Positions 35,800-46,003 are shown, counted from the first letter of the stretch. The stretch is 64,000 nt of DNA from Bradyrhizobium sp. CSA207 (GCF_029051685.1 NZ_JAACFT010000012.1:62001-126000), one strand, 5' to 3'. Notes: generated from the sequence alone by a model not told the origin. A program made the numbers and translations.

Positions 35800-36913
35800 T
35801 GCGCTTCTCCTTTAGGCTGTGCTTTTCGGTCTGCTTTTCAGTCTTTTTGGGCCTAGCGCCAAAGCTGCCGACCCGCTCGCGCTCGCCGAGCACGAAACTA
35901 ATCAGACCCAGCGGCCGGAACAGGATCACGAGCAAGAGCAACAATCCCAAAATGATCGGCCAGATATCGCGGTAATTATCCGACAGCCAGAAGCTGACGC
36001 CCTCGACGATGACCGCGCCGATGACTGCGCCGATCAGCGTACCGGAGCCGCCGAACAGGACGTAGAGCACGACCTGGGTCGAGACGACGACGCCGACCAT
36101 GTTGGGCCAGACGAAGCCCTCGTGGAACGCATAGAGACTGCCGGCAAGACCCGCGACGGCGCCGCCAATCGCAAAGATGATCGCCTTCAGATGCTGCGCC
36201 TTGTAGCCGAAGAAGGCGATGCGCTGCTCATTCTCGCGCAGGCCGGCGAGCGCGAGACCAAACTGCGAGCGCACCAGGAAACGGCAGAGCAGATAGACGA
36301 CGACGAGAATACCGAGCACGAGATAGTAGAAGGCAGGCCCTTCCGAGAACTCATAGCTTCCTACCGTCATCGGCGCGATCGAGGGGATGCCGTTCTGGCC
36401 GCCAAGATAGTACCAGCCGCGTGCGAGCCGGTCGGCGGCGTAGGAGCCGGTCAGCGTGCCCAGTGACACGAAGATCACGCTCGACGGGTGCCGGCCGAGC
36501 AGCAGAAAGCCGCCGAGCAGCAGCGCGAAGGTGAGGCCGATGATGGTGCCGGCGGGGAGCACCAGGAAGATGTTGGTGATGTCGAGGTCGCGGGCGAGCA
36601 GCGCCACGCCATAGCCGGCCGAGCCGAAGAACAAGGCCTGGCCAAAACTCATGATGCCGGCATAGCCCCACACCAGATCGAACGACAGCGCGAACAGCGC
36701 GAGAATGACCACGCGCGTCGCGAACACGGTGAGGTAGTCCTGCAGCAGGAGCGGGGCGACCAGCGCCGCGACGAGCACCACGCCTTCGACGATAGGCAGG
36801 ACTTTCCGTCCGATCGCTCGTTCGGTCGGCGCGCGTTCGAGCGCGGGAACGTCCGCCTCGCCGCCGACGTTGACCCGAACGATCTGCTTAGCTGCACCCA
36901 TGGATTTCAGCAT
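35786..36913 (-). CDS. Branched-chain-type ABC transporter permease (LivM-like)
   Basis: A 375-residue inner-membrane permease with about nine to ten hydrophobic helices and the LivM-type loop LRENEQRIAFFGY. The N-terminus has about 40 hydrophilic residues; Met at 36901 is an alternative start. It pairs with the LivH-like permease encoded upstream, from which it is separated by the binding-protein gene and a family D-type repeat (36958-37114). Confidence 0.92.
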   Translation of the reverse strand: MLKSMGAAKQIVRVNVGGEADVPALERAPTERAIGRKVLPIVEGVVLVAALVAPLLLQDYLTVFATRVVILALFALSFDLVWGYAGIMSFGQALFFGSAGYGVALLARDLDITNIFLVLPAGTIIGLTFALLLGGFLLLGRHPSSVIFVSLGTLTGSYAADRLARGWYYLGGQNGIPSIAPMTVGSYEFSEGPAFYYLVLGILVVVYLLCRFLVRSQFGLALAGLRENEQRIAFFGYKAQHLKAIIFAIGGAVAGLAGSLYAFHEGFVWPNMVGVVVSTQVVLYVLFGGSGTLIGAVIGAVIVEGVSFWLSDNYRDIWPIILGLLLLLVILFRPLGLISFVLGERERVGSFGARPKKTEKQTEKHSLKEKRNAAP

Positions 36914-36957
36914 TCCGAGTTAGCATCGTGAGTCAGCCCAGCTGGTAGCAGCGGGGT

Positions 36958-37114
36958 CACCTCTCCCCGACGGGGAGAGGTCGGATTGCGCCTGGCGATG
37001 CGAAGCATCGTCCAGTGCAATCCGGGTGAGGGGCCGCAACGCCCAGTAAGACCAGAACCCCTCACCCGGATCGCACCTTTCGATGCGATCCGACCTCTCC
37101 CTACGGGAGAGGTG
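36958..37114. repeat. Long inverted repeat, family D variant (copy 3)
   Basis: Ends cacctctccccgacggggag and cctctccctacgggagaggt, with nested gcgatgcgaagcatcg. It lies inside the transporter operon, between the binding-protein and LivM-like genes, and could attenuate or stabilise the message. Confidence 0.8.
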
Positions 37115-37189
37115 AAGAGGGCGTCCTCGCGCGCGCGCCAATTCAGAAGAAGCTGATTGTGGTACGGCATTCCGCCTCAGCATTCCTCA

Positions 37190-38410
37190 TTAGCATTCCT
37201 TGGGATCGACGAGCCCGTCGCTGCGTCCGACGATCTCGTAGTTGCCGCCCTTGGCGACCGCAGTGTACATCTTCATCTTGCAGTGCCGCTTGCCCGGCAC
37301 CATCTCGGCCGGTCCGCCCGGACCTTCGGCGATCTTGGCGTGATCGAGCGCGGCTGCAACCGATTCACGGTCGATCTTGCCGGCTTCCTTGACAGCGGCC
37401 TCCCATAGCTTCAGGCCGCGATAGGTGCCGGTCGCCGCACTGCCGGCGGCGAACAGGAAGTTGCCCGGAAAATCCTTCTCATAGGCCGCCTGAATCTTGG
37501 CGTCGAACGGGTTCTCCTTGGTCAGCACCTTGAAATAGTCGAGACAGCTTGCCAGTCCCTCGATCTCGCTGGCCTGGTTGATGTTGAGCGTGTTCTCGTC
37601 ATAGTAGACGCAGGCGAGACGGCCACCGTTCTTGAGGAAGCCCGCTTCATAGAGCTGCTTGAAGAACGGGCCGACGCCGGGCGGAATGACGGTGTTGAAG
37701 ACGACGTCGACCTTGTTGGAGATGATGCGGTTGACGGTCGAGGAGAAGTCGACCTGGTCGAGCGGATAGTATTCCTCGAACACGACCTCGCCGCCATTGG
37801 ATTCGATCACCTTGCGGGCATAGACGTTGAGCGTGTGCGGCCAGACGTAGTTGGCGCTCGGCAGCGCGAACTTCTTGCCGCCGTTCTTGATCAGCCAGGG
37901 GATGAATTCGTCGCATTGCTGCGCCGGCGTCGGTCCGGTGCAGAACAGATAGGGCGTGCACTCCTTGCCCTCGTAGAGCTGCGGATAGATGTAGAGCGTC
38001 TTGCCGCGCGCCACGATCGGGTCCTTGATGGCGTTGCGCATCGACGAGGTGATGCCCCCTAACACCATGTCGACCTTGTCGCGCTGGATCAGCTTTCGCA
38101 CGTTGCCGACGGCGACGGATTCGTTCGAAGCGGTATCCTCGATGTAAAGCTCGAGCGGACGGCCGAGCAGGCCGCCGGCAGCGTTGATCTCCTTGATCAC
38201 CATTTTTGCGACATTGGCGTCGGCATTGCCGGCATAGGCGATCGGGCCGGTGAGGTCGGTCGCGATGCCGACCTTGATCGGGCCTTCGGCCGCATTGGCC
38301 CAGCCTGCCGGGATCACCCAGCTGCCGGCCCCGGTCGCGACCGCGCCGGTGGCGAAGGCGAAATTGCCGAGGAAGCGACGGCGGGTGAGATTGGTGCGAT
38401 CTGCAAACAT
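37190..38410 (-). CDS. Tat-exported amide/urea-type ABC substrate-binding protein
   Basis: A 406-residue periplasmic binding protein of the branched-chain/UrtA/FmdD-like family. The ATG at 38410 gives a twin-arginine signal (TRRRFLGNFAFATGAVATGA) and an ANA cleavage site. The mature protein starts EGPIKVGIATDLTGPIAYAG, with GGLLGRPLELYIEDTASNE further on. It is encoded two bases after the LivH-like stop in the operon. The ligand is inferred from the adjacent amidase. Confidence 0.9.
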   Translation of the reverse strand: MFADRTNLTRRRFLGNFAFATGAVATGAGSWVIPAGWANAAEGPIKVGIATDLTGPIAYAGNADANVAKMVIKEINAAGGLLGRPLELYIEDTASNESVAVGNVRKLIQRDKVDMVLGGITSSMRNAIKDPIVARGKTLYIYPQLYEGKECTPYLFCTGPTPAQQCDEFIPWLIKNGGKKFALPSANYVWPHTLNVYARKVIESNGGEVVFEEYYPLDQVDFSSTVNRIISNKVDVVFNTVIPPGVGPFFKQLYEAGFLKNGGRLACVYYDENTLNINQASEIEGLASCLDYFKVLTKENPFDAKIQAAYEKDFPGNFLFAAGSAATGTYRGLKLWEAAVKEAGKIDRESVAAALDHAKIAEGPGGPAEMVPGKRHCKMKMYTAVAKGGNYEIVGRSDGLVDPKEC

Positions 38411-38412
38411 AC

Positions 38413-39270
38413 TTAAACCCCTTTTCCAGCGATGAGGCCCTGTGGCCGGAATTTGATGAAGACAATGGCAAGGACGAAAACGAGGACGTCGGCGACGACC
38501 GGCGCTATGACCCACGGCAGCGCGGCGCTCAGCGTGCCGATGACGCCAGCACCCGCGACCGGCCCGATGAAGGAGCCGACGCCGCCGACCATGACTGCGA
38601 CGAAGCCCTGGATCAGGAAGCGCAGGCCGAGATCGGCGAACAGGCTGAACACCGGCACGATCAACGCGCCGGCAAGGCCGGCGAGCGCTGCGCCGAAGGC
38701 AAAGGTGGCGCCGTAGATCAGCGGCGTGGAGATGCCGGACGCTCGCGCCAGCGCCGGGTTCTCCAGCGTGGCACGCACGCGCAGGCCGAAGCTCGTGCGC
38801 GACAGAAGGAGATAGCAGCCGGCCATCACCAGCAGCGTGATCACGATGATGGTGAAGCGCCAGGCCGAGATGTGCATGGCGCCGATGTCGATGGAGCCGC
38901 CGATCGGCTCGGGCACGGTCAGATAGAAGCCGCCGATCAGGCCGCGCACGGACTCGCGAATGATCAGGCCGAGCGCATAGGTGCCGAGCATGGCCACGAT
39001 CGGCGCGGCGTAGAAACGCCGAATGATCAGCGCCTCCAACACGAAGCCGAGCGCGCCGACGACGAAGGGGGCGGCGACCATGCCGGTCCAGATCGGCAGG
39101 CCTTTGGCGTAGGCGAGATAGGTGATGTAGGCTCCGAGCAGGACGAACTCGCCTTGCGCGAAGTTGAAGATACCCATCATGCTTGCGATGATCCCGAGCC
39201 CCAGCACGATCAGGACGATGATCGCGCCAAAACTCAGGATCTCGAACGCCGCGACGAACGCATTAGCCAT
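38413..39270 (-). CDS. Branched-chain-type ABC transporter permease (LivH-like)
   Basis: A 285-residue permease with about eight transmembrane helices. It carries the LivH-type GIFNFAQGEFVLLGAY near the N-terminus and RVRATLENPALARASGI, the usual coupling loop. It follows the amidase by 36 bases in the operon amidase-LivH-binding protein-LivM-LivG-LivF. Confidence 0.93.
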   Translation of the reverse strand: MANAFVAAFEILSFGAIIVLIVLGLGIIASMMGIFNFAQGEFVLLGAYITYLAYAKGLPIWTGMVAAPFVVGALGFVLEALIIRRFYAAPIVAMLGTYALGLIIRESVRGLIGGFYLTVPEPIGGSIDIGAMHISAWRFTIIVITLLVMAGCYLLLSRTSFGLRVRATLENPALARASGISTPLIYGATFAFGAALAGLAGALIVPVFSLFADLGLRFLIQGFVAVMVGGVGSFIGPVAGAGVIGTLSAALPWVIAPVVADVLVFVLAIVFIKFRPQGLIAGKGV

Positions 39271-39306
39271 GCGCTGCGCTTCCGGTCGCCTGCATCAATG
39301 CCTCTC

Positions 39307-40821
39307 TCACATCTTCTTCCAGTCGCCGACCTGCTCGAAGGCGTGCGCGGCGCGATAGATCGTGGATTCCTCGAACATGCGGCCGACCAGCATCAGGCCG
39401 ACGGGCAAGCCGTCGACCATGCCGCAGGGCAGCGACATCGCGGGATGATGGGTGATGTCGAACGGCGCGGTGTTGGAGATCATCTCCAGCGCGCGGGCGA
39501 CGTAGTCCTCGCGGCTGGCGGTGGGCTCCGGCAGTTTCGTCGCCTTCATCGGCGTGGTCGGCAGCAGCAGGAGGTCATATTCGCCGAACGCCTTGTCGTA
39601 AGCGGCGGTGAGGCGGCGGGAGATGTTGAGCGCCTTGCCGTAGTAGCGCGGACCAAAATTGTTGTTGATGTAGGTGCCGAGCAGCAGGAACAGTTTTGTG
39701 GTCTCGGACAACGAGTCCGCCTGCCGGCGCCAGCCGCGATGGAAATCCATCAGCGAGGTCGAGTAGAGGTCGGACCGGCTGAGTCCATAGCCGTCGCCGT
39801 ACATCATGGTCTGGGTCATGCCCTCGGTGCCGATCGGCGTCCAGATCGCGGGGCCCATGAGATGCATCGGGATCGAGATGGTCTCGACGGTGGCGCCGAG
39901 ATCCTTGAAACGCTTTGCCGCCTCGCGCACGCTTTCGTTCACGGCGGCTTCCGCGGTCGCCTGCTCGAAGCCTTCCTTGAGGATGCCGATCTTCATGCCC
40001 TTCACGCCCTGGCCGAGCGCCTTGGTGTAGTCCTCGACTCTGGGCGACTTGATGCGGGGATCGTAGCCGTCGTCGCCGGCGAGCACCTCGAGCATTAGCG
40101 CGTTGTCGGCGACCGTTGCGGTCATCGGACCGGTGTGATCGACAAAGATCTCGATCGGCATGATGCCGGTATAGGGCACGAGGCCCCAGGTCGGCTTCAT
40201 GCCGTAGGTGCCGCAGAACGAGGACGGCATCCGGATCGAGCCGCCCTGGTCGCCGCCCATCGCCATGTCGGCTTCGCCAAGCGCGACGACGACGCCGCTT
40301 CCCGAGGACGAGCCGCCGGCCGAATAGCCCATCTTGTAGGGATTATGCACCGGGCCGACCGCCCCGGTGTGGCTGCCGCCGGACATGCAGAAGGATTCAC
40401 AGTGAGTCTTGCCGAGGATTTCCCCACCGGCATCCAGTATGCGCGTGACGACGGTGGCGTCGAAATCGGGGATGTAGCCTTCCAGCGTCGCCGAGCCGTT
40501 CATCATGGGCACGCCGGCGAGCATGATGTTGTCCTTCAGCGCGACGGTCTTGCCCTTGAGCTTGCCGGAGCTAGCGCCCTTCACGATCGACTTGCGATAC
40601 CAGGCATTGCGCGGGTTCTCTTCGGCCGATGGCCGATAGCCCGGCGTGCGCGGATATTTGACCTCGGGCACTTCGTCCGGCATCGCGCCGACCAGATTGT
40701 AGGCCTCGATCGAGCCCTGCATCAGGCCGCGGAACGAGGCGACGTCTTCATCGCTCAGCGCAAGGCCGCACTGCTCGGCGACGCTGCGAAGCTGGGTGGG
40801 CGTGGGAAGGGCAACTGTCAC
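39307..40821 (-). CDS. Amidase (amidase-signature family)
   Basis: A 504-residue hydrolase of the amidase-signature family, hydrolysing an amide to acid and ammonia. The catalytic Lys is in VALKDNIMLAGVPM, the cis-Ser in GGSSSGSG and the nucleophilic Ser in GDQGGSIRMPSSF. It is the first gene of the operon that also encodes a complete ABC importer, so its substrate is probably the imported compound. No signal peptide, so cytosolic. An imperfect TTCAA/TTGAA inverted repeat and a leader hairpin lie upstream. The exact substrate cannot be read from sequence. Confidence 0.92.
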   Translation of the reverse strand: MTVALPTPTQLRSVAEQCGLALSDEDVASFRGLMQGSIEAYNLVGAMPDEVPEVKYPRTPGYRPSAEENPRNAWYRKSIVKGASSGKLKGKTVALKDNIMLAGVPMMNGSATLEGYIPDFDATVVTRILDAGGEILGKTHCESFCMSGGSHTGAVGPVHNPYKMGYSAGGSSSGSGVVVALGEADMAMGGDQGGSIRMPSSFCGTYGMKPTWGLVPYTGIMPIEIFVDHTGPMTATVADNALMLEVLAGDDGYDPRIKSPRVEDYTKALGQGVKGMKIGILKEGFEQATAEAAVNESVREAAKRFKDLGATVETISIPMHLMGPAIWTPIGTEGMTQTMMYGDGYGLSRSDLYSTSLMDFHRGWRRQADSLSETTKLFLLLGTYINNNFGPRYYGKALNISRRLTAAYDKAFGEYDLLLLPTTPMKATKLPEPTASREDYVARALEMISNTAPFDITHHPAMSLPCGMVDGLPVGLMLVGRMFEESTIYRAAHAFEQVGDWKKM

Positions 40822-40869
40822 GGCGCTCTCCTTGAGGCTTCTTGATCCCTGCTTTTGGACGGAAGCCCT

Positions 40870-40898
40870 GATGGCCCGCCCGCACCAGGCGGGCCATC
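40870..40898 (-). promoter_or_regulatory. Strong hairpin in the amidase leader
   Basis: GATGGCCCGCC and GGCGGGCCATC form a perfect 11-bp stem with a 7-base loop, 49 bases upstream of the amidase start. It has no following T tract in the amidase direction, so it may stabilise or regulate the transcript rather than end it. Confidence 0.55.
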
Positions 40899-40937
40899 TG
40901 GCTTCGCATTGTTATTACAGACGGAAATATTTTCCTT

Positions 40938-40955
40938 TTCAAGTATTATTTTGAA
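40938..40955. promoter_or_regulatory. AT-rich inverted repeat upstream of the amidase operon
   Basis: TTCAAGTATTATTTTGAA has TTCAA/TTGAA arms in an otherwise GC-rich region. The same half-sites form a perfect palindrome between the AmiC-like and MarR genes, so it is a candidate operator of the MarR protein. Confidence 0.5.
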
Positions 40956-40987
40956 TCCGGAGCGCGTGCGTGATCGCGGCGTCGGCG

Positions 40988-42211
40988 TCAGACCGGCTTG
41001 ATCAGCCTGAAGTCGAGGCCATCGGCTTCCGCGAGATACATCGGCATCCGGGCGTGACCGTTGCGAATGCTGACCGGGCCACGTGCGCCGCCATAGACAA
41101 TGTTGCGCGCCGCCGCGAGCATCGGACCCATCGCCAACGACCCGGCCTTGTTGGCCACGGCTTCGAGGAAGCGCAGTCCCTCATAGGTGGATTGACCGAG
41201 CGAGCCGATCGGGGGGCCGCTCGGGCCGAACATCGCGCGGTAGCGACTCTGGAAATCGTCGTTGGCCCGCGAGCCAATGCCGGGGAAATAGCCGGAGGCG
41301 CAGAACAGATTCTCGCTGTTGTCGGCGCCGATGCCGAGCAGCACAGTCTCGTCCATCGCCCCGGCCAGCCGCAGCGTCGTGGCGGCGAGGCCGCATTCGC
41401 CAAATGCGCGATTGAAGGTGATGCTGTCGGTGCCGATCAGCGAGGTCAGCACGACATCCGGCCGGGCGGCGCGAATGCGCGCCAGATGCGGCTCATGGTT
41501 GTCCTCGCCGAGGGGAACGAACTCCTCGCCGACGACATGTCCGCCGGCCTCTTTGATGTAGCGCTTCACCGCGCGGTGCGACTGCCAGGGCCAGACGTAA
41601 TCGCTGCCGATCAGATACCAGCGCGCCGCCTTCTTGACGTCAGCCAGCCAGTGGATCGAGGGGCGGCTCTGCCAGCGCGGCGTCTCGCCGATCGCCATGA
41701 CGCCCGGGGTTTGCTCGCCGCCCTCGTACACGGGCGTGTAGATATAGGGAATGCGATGGCGGGTGGTGACCTTGCGCAGCGCCACGCGCACCGCGCTGGT
41801 ATGCAGCCCGACGATGAGATCGACCTCATCGAAAGCGATCGCCTGCTCGGCGCGGGTCAGGATCTCGTCGAGCGGGCCGCCGGCGTCGTAGACCGAAAGC
41901 TCGATCTCGCGACCGAGGATGCCACCGCGCTTGTTGATCTCGGCCACCGCGAGCTGCGCACTGCTTGTCGCGCACGGGCCCCAGACGCCGGGCGAGCCGG
42001 TGCAGCAAATGAAGCCGCCTATGCGCAGCTTGTTGCGCGCGCCGCGGCGCTTGAGGAAATGCGCGTCGACCGGAGACAGGTCGAAGTCGGCCGCCGACGA
42101 CGACAGATTCCTGAACAGCAAAGACGGCGGCAACGCCGGGCCGCCGTGAGCCGGGAAATTTACCGTCGCGCGCACGCCAACTCCTGTCTGAGACCAGACT
42201 TGAAAGCACAT
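40988..42211 (-). CDS. AmiC-like amide-sensing periplasmic-binding-fold protein
   Basis: A 407-residue protein of the type 1 periplasmic-binding fold, in the AmiC/UrtA group. The core starts near residue 60 with LRIGGFICCTGSPGVWGP and AVAEINKRGGILGREIELSVYD; later motifs include YLIGSDYVWPWQ. The N-terminal 60 residues show no export signal. AmiC of Pseudomonas is a cytosolic amide sensor, so a sensing role fits better than transport. It is divergent from a MarR gene and close to the amidase operon. The true start may be downstream of 42211. Confidence 0.78.
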   Translation of the reverse strand: MCFQVWSQTGVGVRATVNFPAHGGPALPPSLLFRNLSSSAADFDLSPVDAHFLKRRGARNKLRIGGFICCTGSPGVWGPCATSSAQLAVAEINKRGGILGREIELSVYDAGGPLDEILTRAEQAIAFDEVDLIVGLHTSAVRVALRKVTTRHRIPYIYTPVYEGGEQTPGVMAIGETPRWQSRPSIHWLADVKKAARWYLIGSDYVWPWQSHRAVKRYIKEAGGHVVGEEFVPLGEDNHEPHLARIRAARPDVVLTSLIGTDSITFNRAFGECGLAATTLRLAGAMDETVLLGIGADNSENLFCASGYFPGIGSRANDDFQSRYRAMFGPSGPPIGSLGQSTYEGLRFLEAVANKAGSLAMGPMLAAARNIVYGGARGPVSIRNGHARMPMYLAEADGLDFRLIKPV

Positions 42212-42269
42212 TCAGCAGGCGGCCGCGGCTTCCGCCCTTTTGTTAGGCAAACATCCTATTTTGAAAATA

Positions 42270-42304
42270 TTGAATATTCAAGAATTGAAGTGCATATAGA
42301 TGCA
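42270..42304. promoter_or_regulatory. Palindromic operator candidates between AmiC-like and MarR genes
   Basis: TTGAATATTCAA (42270-42281) is a perfect 12-bp palindrome and TGCATATAGATGCA (42291-42304) is an inverted repeat with 5-bp arms. Both lie in the 143-base AT-rich divergent gap, where MarR-family operators usually sit. Confidence 0.55.
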
Positions 42305-42354
42305 GCATTGATTGCAAGACATTCACTCAATTGGGTCAAGACGAAGTCTTAGCC

Positions 42355-42798
42355 GTGGCAAAACCGTCGAAAGAAAACTCCCCGATTACCGAACACCTCG
42401 CTTATTTGCTCGCGCAAGCCAACCGGGAGATCAACCGGCAGCTGGAACTGCGCTTGAGCAAGGAAGGGGTCCCCGTCGAGCAGTGGCGCATCCTGAAAGT
42501 CCTGTCGGACGGCAACGGCCATTCGATGGGCGAGCTTGCGGGCGCCGTGCTGCTCAACCATCCGACGCTGACCAAGATGATCGACCGCATGGTCTCCGAC
42601 ACGCTGGTCTATCGCGTGCAGGACCCGAACGACCGCCGCAAGGTGCTGATGTTCATCTCCGACCGCGGCAAGGTGCTGTGCAAGAAGCTCAACTCGCTCG
42701 CGGTGGATCAGGAGGAGCACATCCTCGAGAGCTACGGCGACAAGTCGACGAGCGAATTGAAGCGGCTGCTGGAGAATTTGATCGACAGCTCGAATTGA
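42355..42798 (+). CDS. MarR family transcriptional regulator
   Basis: A 147-residue winged-helix regulator from the GTG at 42355 (a TTG at 42331 would add eight residues). It has the MarR architecture: EQWRILKVLSDGNGHSMGELA, then recognition helix NHPTLTKMIDRMV and wing DPNDRRKVLMFISDRG. It is divergent from the AmiC-like sensor. By position it most likely represses the sensor gene and the amidase operon through TTGAA/TTCAA palindromes, relieved by an amide or a metabolite. Confidence 0.88.
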   Translation: MAKPSKENSPITEHLAYLLAQANREINRQLELRLSKEGVPVEQWRILKVLSDGNGHSMGELAGAVLLNHPTLTKMIDRMVSDTLVYRVQDPNDRRKVLMFISDRGKVLCKKLNSLAVDQEEHILESYGDKSTSELKRLLENLIDSSN

Positions 42799-42833
42799 GT
42801 GGTGGCGGCGTTTCGCACGGCTCTCTCGATACG

Positions 42834-42974
42834 GTCGTCCCGGCGAAGGCCGGGACCCATAACCACAGGACCGGGTTTGGCGAAGACTGTTGGTTGCGCT
42901 TCTTCGCGCGATACGACGACCCCACGCTCTCGATAGATTCCGCGGTATGGGTCCCGGCCTTCGCCGGGAAGACG
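42834..42974. repeat. Dispersed inverted repeat, family A (copy 6)
   Basis: Arms gtcgtcccggcgaaggccgg and ccggccttcgccgggaagac; follows the MarR gene. Confidence 0.87.
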
Positions 42975-43003
42975 GTGTGGGGCAAGCTGCTCCCACATAC
43001 TCA

Positions 43004-43110
43004 CTGTCATCGCCCGATTTAATCGGGCGATCCAGTATTCCAGAGACTTAAGTGATTGAGCCGAGAGGCCGCGGCGTGCTGGGTCGCCCGGTCAAGCCGG
43101 GCGACGACAG
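43004..43110. repeat. Dispersed inverted repeat, family B (copy 4)
   Basis: tgtcatcgcccgatttaatc at one end and ggtcaagccgggcgacgaca at the other, with gatccagtattccagag inside. Together with the family A copy it fills most of the gap between marR and the secA 3' end. Confidence 0.85.
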
Positions 43111-43156
43111 GGGAGAGTGAGGCGCGAGTGTTGCGCCTCACAAATACATTCGAGCC

Positions 43157-46003
43157 TTACGCATACCGCCCGTGGCAGTGCTTGTACTTCTTGCCGCTGC
43201 CGCACGGGCAGTCCTCGTTGCGGCCGATTTTGCCCCAGCTGGCGGGGTTCTTCGGATCGCGATGGGCGGCGGTCACTGCGTTCGCCTGCGCTCCGAGCGT
43301 GACGCTCGCAAGCGCCATCTCGTCCTCACCGGTGTTCGGGTCGAACTTGTGGGCTTCCATCTGCGGCAGCACCGGCGCTTCCTGCTCCGGCGGGATGATC
43401 TCGACCCGCATCAGCTGCGCCGTGACGGCCTCGCGCAAGTGGGCGCTCATCTCCTGGAAGAGGTTGAACGCTTCGGTTTTGTACTCCTGCAACGGATCGC
43501 GCTGGCCGTAACCGCGCAGGCCGATGACCTGGCGCAGATGGTCGAGCATGATCAGATGCTCGCGCCAGAGATGGTCGAGCGTCTGCAGCAGAATGGTCTT
43601 CTCGACGTAACGCATCACGTCGGGGCCCCATTGCGCGACCTTGGCCGCCATGTGCTCGTCGGCGCGGGTCTCGATGCGGTTGAGCAGCTCCTCGTCGGCG
43701 ATGCCCTCTTCCTTGGCCCAGTCATCGACCGGGAGGTCGAGATCGAGCACGCGCTTGAGCTCTTCCTTCAGGCCCGCGACGTCCCACTGCTCGGCATAGA
43801 CATGCTCGGGCACGTGCTTGGCGACGAGGTCGTCGATGAAGGCGTGGCGCATGTCGGCGACGGTCTCGGCGACGCTGTCGTCCTTCATCAGCTCGACGCG
43901 CTGGTCGAAGATCACCTTGCGCTGGTCGTTCTGGACGTTGTCGAACTTGAGCAAATTCTTGCGGATGTCGAAGTTGCGGGCTTCGACCTTCTGCTGCGCC
44001 TTCTCCAGTGCCTTGTTGATCCAGGGATGGATGATCGCCTCGCCCTCCTGCAGGCCGAGACGCTGCAGCATGCTGTCGAGGCGATCCGAACCGAAGATGC
44101 GCATCAGATCGTCTTCCAACGACAGGAAGAACTTTGAGCGGCCGGGGTCGCCCTGGCGGCCGGAGCGGCCGCGGAGCTGGTTGTCGATGCGGCGGGATTC
44201 GTGACGCTCGGAGCCCATGATGTAGAGGCCGCCCGGCTTCGTCACGGTCTTGGCGGGCTTCGAGCCCTTGGCCGGCTCGATCTCGACGACCTCCTCCGCC
44301 TTGAGCACGATCTCACGGAAGCGCTCGACGTCGGCCTTGATCTGCTCGATCTTCTTCGCCTTCTCGGCTTCGTCCTCGATGCCCGCAGTCTCCTTCGGAA
44401 TGCGCATCTCGAGCGAGCCGCCGAGCTTGATGTCGGTGCCGCGGCCGGCCATGTTGGTCGCGATCGTGATCGCGCCGGGCACACCGGCTTCGGCGACGAT
44501 ATAGGCTTCCTGCTCGTGGAAGCGCGCGTTCAGCACCGCGAACAGCTTTGCCGGCTTGCCGGCACGAGCCGCGGCGTAGAGCTTGTCGAGCGCGTTCTCC
44601 TTGCCGAAATCGATCTGCTTGTAGCCGTTCGATTTGAGGAATTCGGCGAGCACTTCCGACTTCTCGATCGACGCGGTGCCGACCAGCACCGGCTGGAGCC
44701 GCGCATTGGCGCGCTCGATCTCGGCGAGGATCGCGCCGTATTTTTCCTTCTGGGTGCGATAGACCTCGTCGTCCTCGTCCAGGCGGCCTACCGGCACGTT
44801 GGTCGGGATCTCCACGACCTCGAGCTTGTAGATGTCGAAGAGTTCGTCGGCTTCGGTCAACGCCGTGCCGGTCATGCCGGCGAGCTTTTCATACATCCGG
44901 AAATAGTTCTGGAACGTAATCGAGGCCAGCGTCTGGTTTTCCGGCTGAACCTGCACATGCTCCTTGGCTTCCAGCGCCTGATGCAGGCCTTCGGAATAGC
45001 GGCGGCCCTGCATCATGCGTCCGGTGAACTCGTCGATGATGATGACCTCGTCGTCGCGGACGATGTAGTCCTTGTCGCGGGTGAACAGCGTGTGGGCGCG
45101 CAGCGCCTGGTTGATGTGGTGCACGACGGAGACGTTCTCGACGTCGTAGAGCGACTCGCCCTTGAGCTGGCCGGCGTCGCGCAGCAGCGTCTCGATCTTC
45201 TCCATGCCTGCTTCGGTCAGCGTCACCGTGCGCTGCTTCTCGTCGACCTCGTAATCGGTCTTGTCGAGCTTGGGCAGGAAGCCGTCGATGGTGTTGTAGA
45301 AGTCGGACCGGTCGTCAAGCGGGCCGGAGATGATCAGCGGCGTACGCGCTTCGTCGATCAGGATGGAGTCGACTTCGTCGACGATCGCGTAGAAGTGCGG
45401 CCGCTGGACCATGTCCTCGAGCCGGTACTTCATGTTGTCGCGCAGATAATCGAAGCCGTATTCGTTGTTGGTGCCGTAGGTGATGTCGCAGGCATAGGCC
45501 GCCTTGCGCTCGGAATCGTCCAGGCCGTGGACGATCACGCCCGTGGTCATGCCGAGGAAGCTGTAGATCTGGCCCATCCAGGCGGAGTCGCGGCGGGCGA
45601 GATAATCGTTGACGGTGACGACGTGGATGCCCTTGCCCGCAAGCGCGTTGAGATAGACCGCGAGCGTCGCAACAAGCGTCTTGCCTTCGCCGGTCTTCAT
45701 CTCGGCGATGTCGCCCTCGTGCAGCACCATGCCGCCGATCAGCTGGACGTCGAAATGGCGCTGGCCGAGCGTGCGCTTGGCGGCCTCGCGCACGGTGGCG
45801 AAAGCCGGCACCAGCAAATCGTCCAGCGTCTTGCCCTCGGCGAGCTGCTTCCTGAACTCGGCGGTGCGGGCCTTGAGCGCCTCGTCCGACAGTTTGATGA
45901 GCTCGGGCTCCAGCGCATTGATCGCGTTGACGCGGGACTGATATCCCTTCACCCGCCGGTCGTTGGCGGAGCCGAAAAACTTGCGGGCGAGCGCGCCGAT
46001 CAT
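43157..46003 (-). CDS. secA: Preprotein translocase ATPase SecA
   Basis: A 948-residue motor ATPase that drives preproteins through SecYEG. It has Walker [10 protein letters not shown] near residue 100, [17 protein letters not shown], the helicase-like motif [14 protein letters not shown] and [17 protein letters not shown]. The C-terminus carries the zinc-binding SEC-C motif [14 protein letters not shown], which binds SecB and ribosomes. Full length for an alphaproteobacterial SecA. Divergent from the PpiC-type isomerase gene. Confidence 0.98.
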   Translation of the reverse strand: MIGALARKFFGSANDRRVKGYQSRVNAINALEPELIKLSDEALKARTAEFRKQLAEGKTLDDLLVPAFATVREAAKRTLGQRHFDVQLIGGMVLHEGDIAEMKTGEGKTLVATLAVYLNALAGKGIHVVTVNDYLARRDSAWMGQIYSFLGMTTGVIVHGLDDSERKAAYACDITYGTNNEYGFDYLRDNMKYRLEDMVQRPHFYAIVDEVDSILIDEARTPLIISGPLDDRSDFYNTIDGFLPKLDKTDYEVDEKQRTVTLTEAGMEKIETLLRDAGQLKGESLYDVENVSVVHHINQALRAHTLFTRDKDYIVRDDEVIIIDEFTGRMMQGRRYSEGLHQALEAKEHVQVQPENQTLASITFQNYFRMYEKLAGMTGTALTEADELFDIYKLEVVEIPTNVPVGRLDEDDEVYRTQKEKYGAILAEIERANARLQPVLVGTASIEKSEVLAEFLKSNGYKQIDFGKENALDKLYAAARAGKPAKLFAVLNARFHEQEAYIVAEAGVPGAITIATNMAGRGTDIKLGGSLEMRIPKETAGIEDEAEKAKKIEQIKADVERFREIVLKAEEVVEIEPAKGSKPAKTVTKPGGLYIMGSERHESRRIDNQLRGRSGRQGDPGRSKFFLSLEDDLMRIFGSDRLDSMLQRLGLQEGEAIIHPWINKALEKAQQKVEARNFDIRKNLLKFDNVQNDQRKVIFDQRVELMKDDSVAETVADMRHAFIDDLVAKHVPEHVYAEQWDVAGLKEELKRVLDLDLPVDDWAKEEGIADEELLNRIETRADEHMAAKVAQWGPDVMRYVEKTILLQTLDHLWREHLIMLDHLRQVIGLRGYGQRDPLQEYKTEAFNLFQEMSAHLREAVTAQLMRVEIIPPEQEAPVLPQMEAHKFDPNTGEDEMALASVTLGAQANAVTAAHRDPKNPASWGKIGRNEDCPCGSGKKYKHCHGRYA

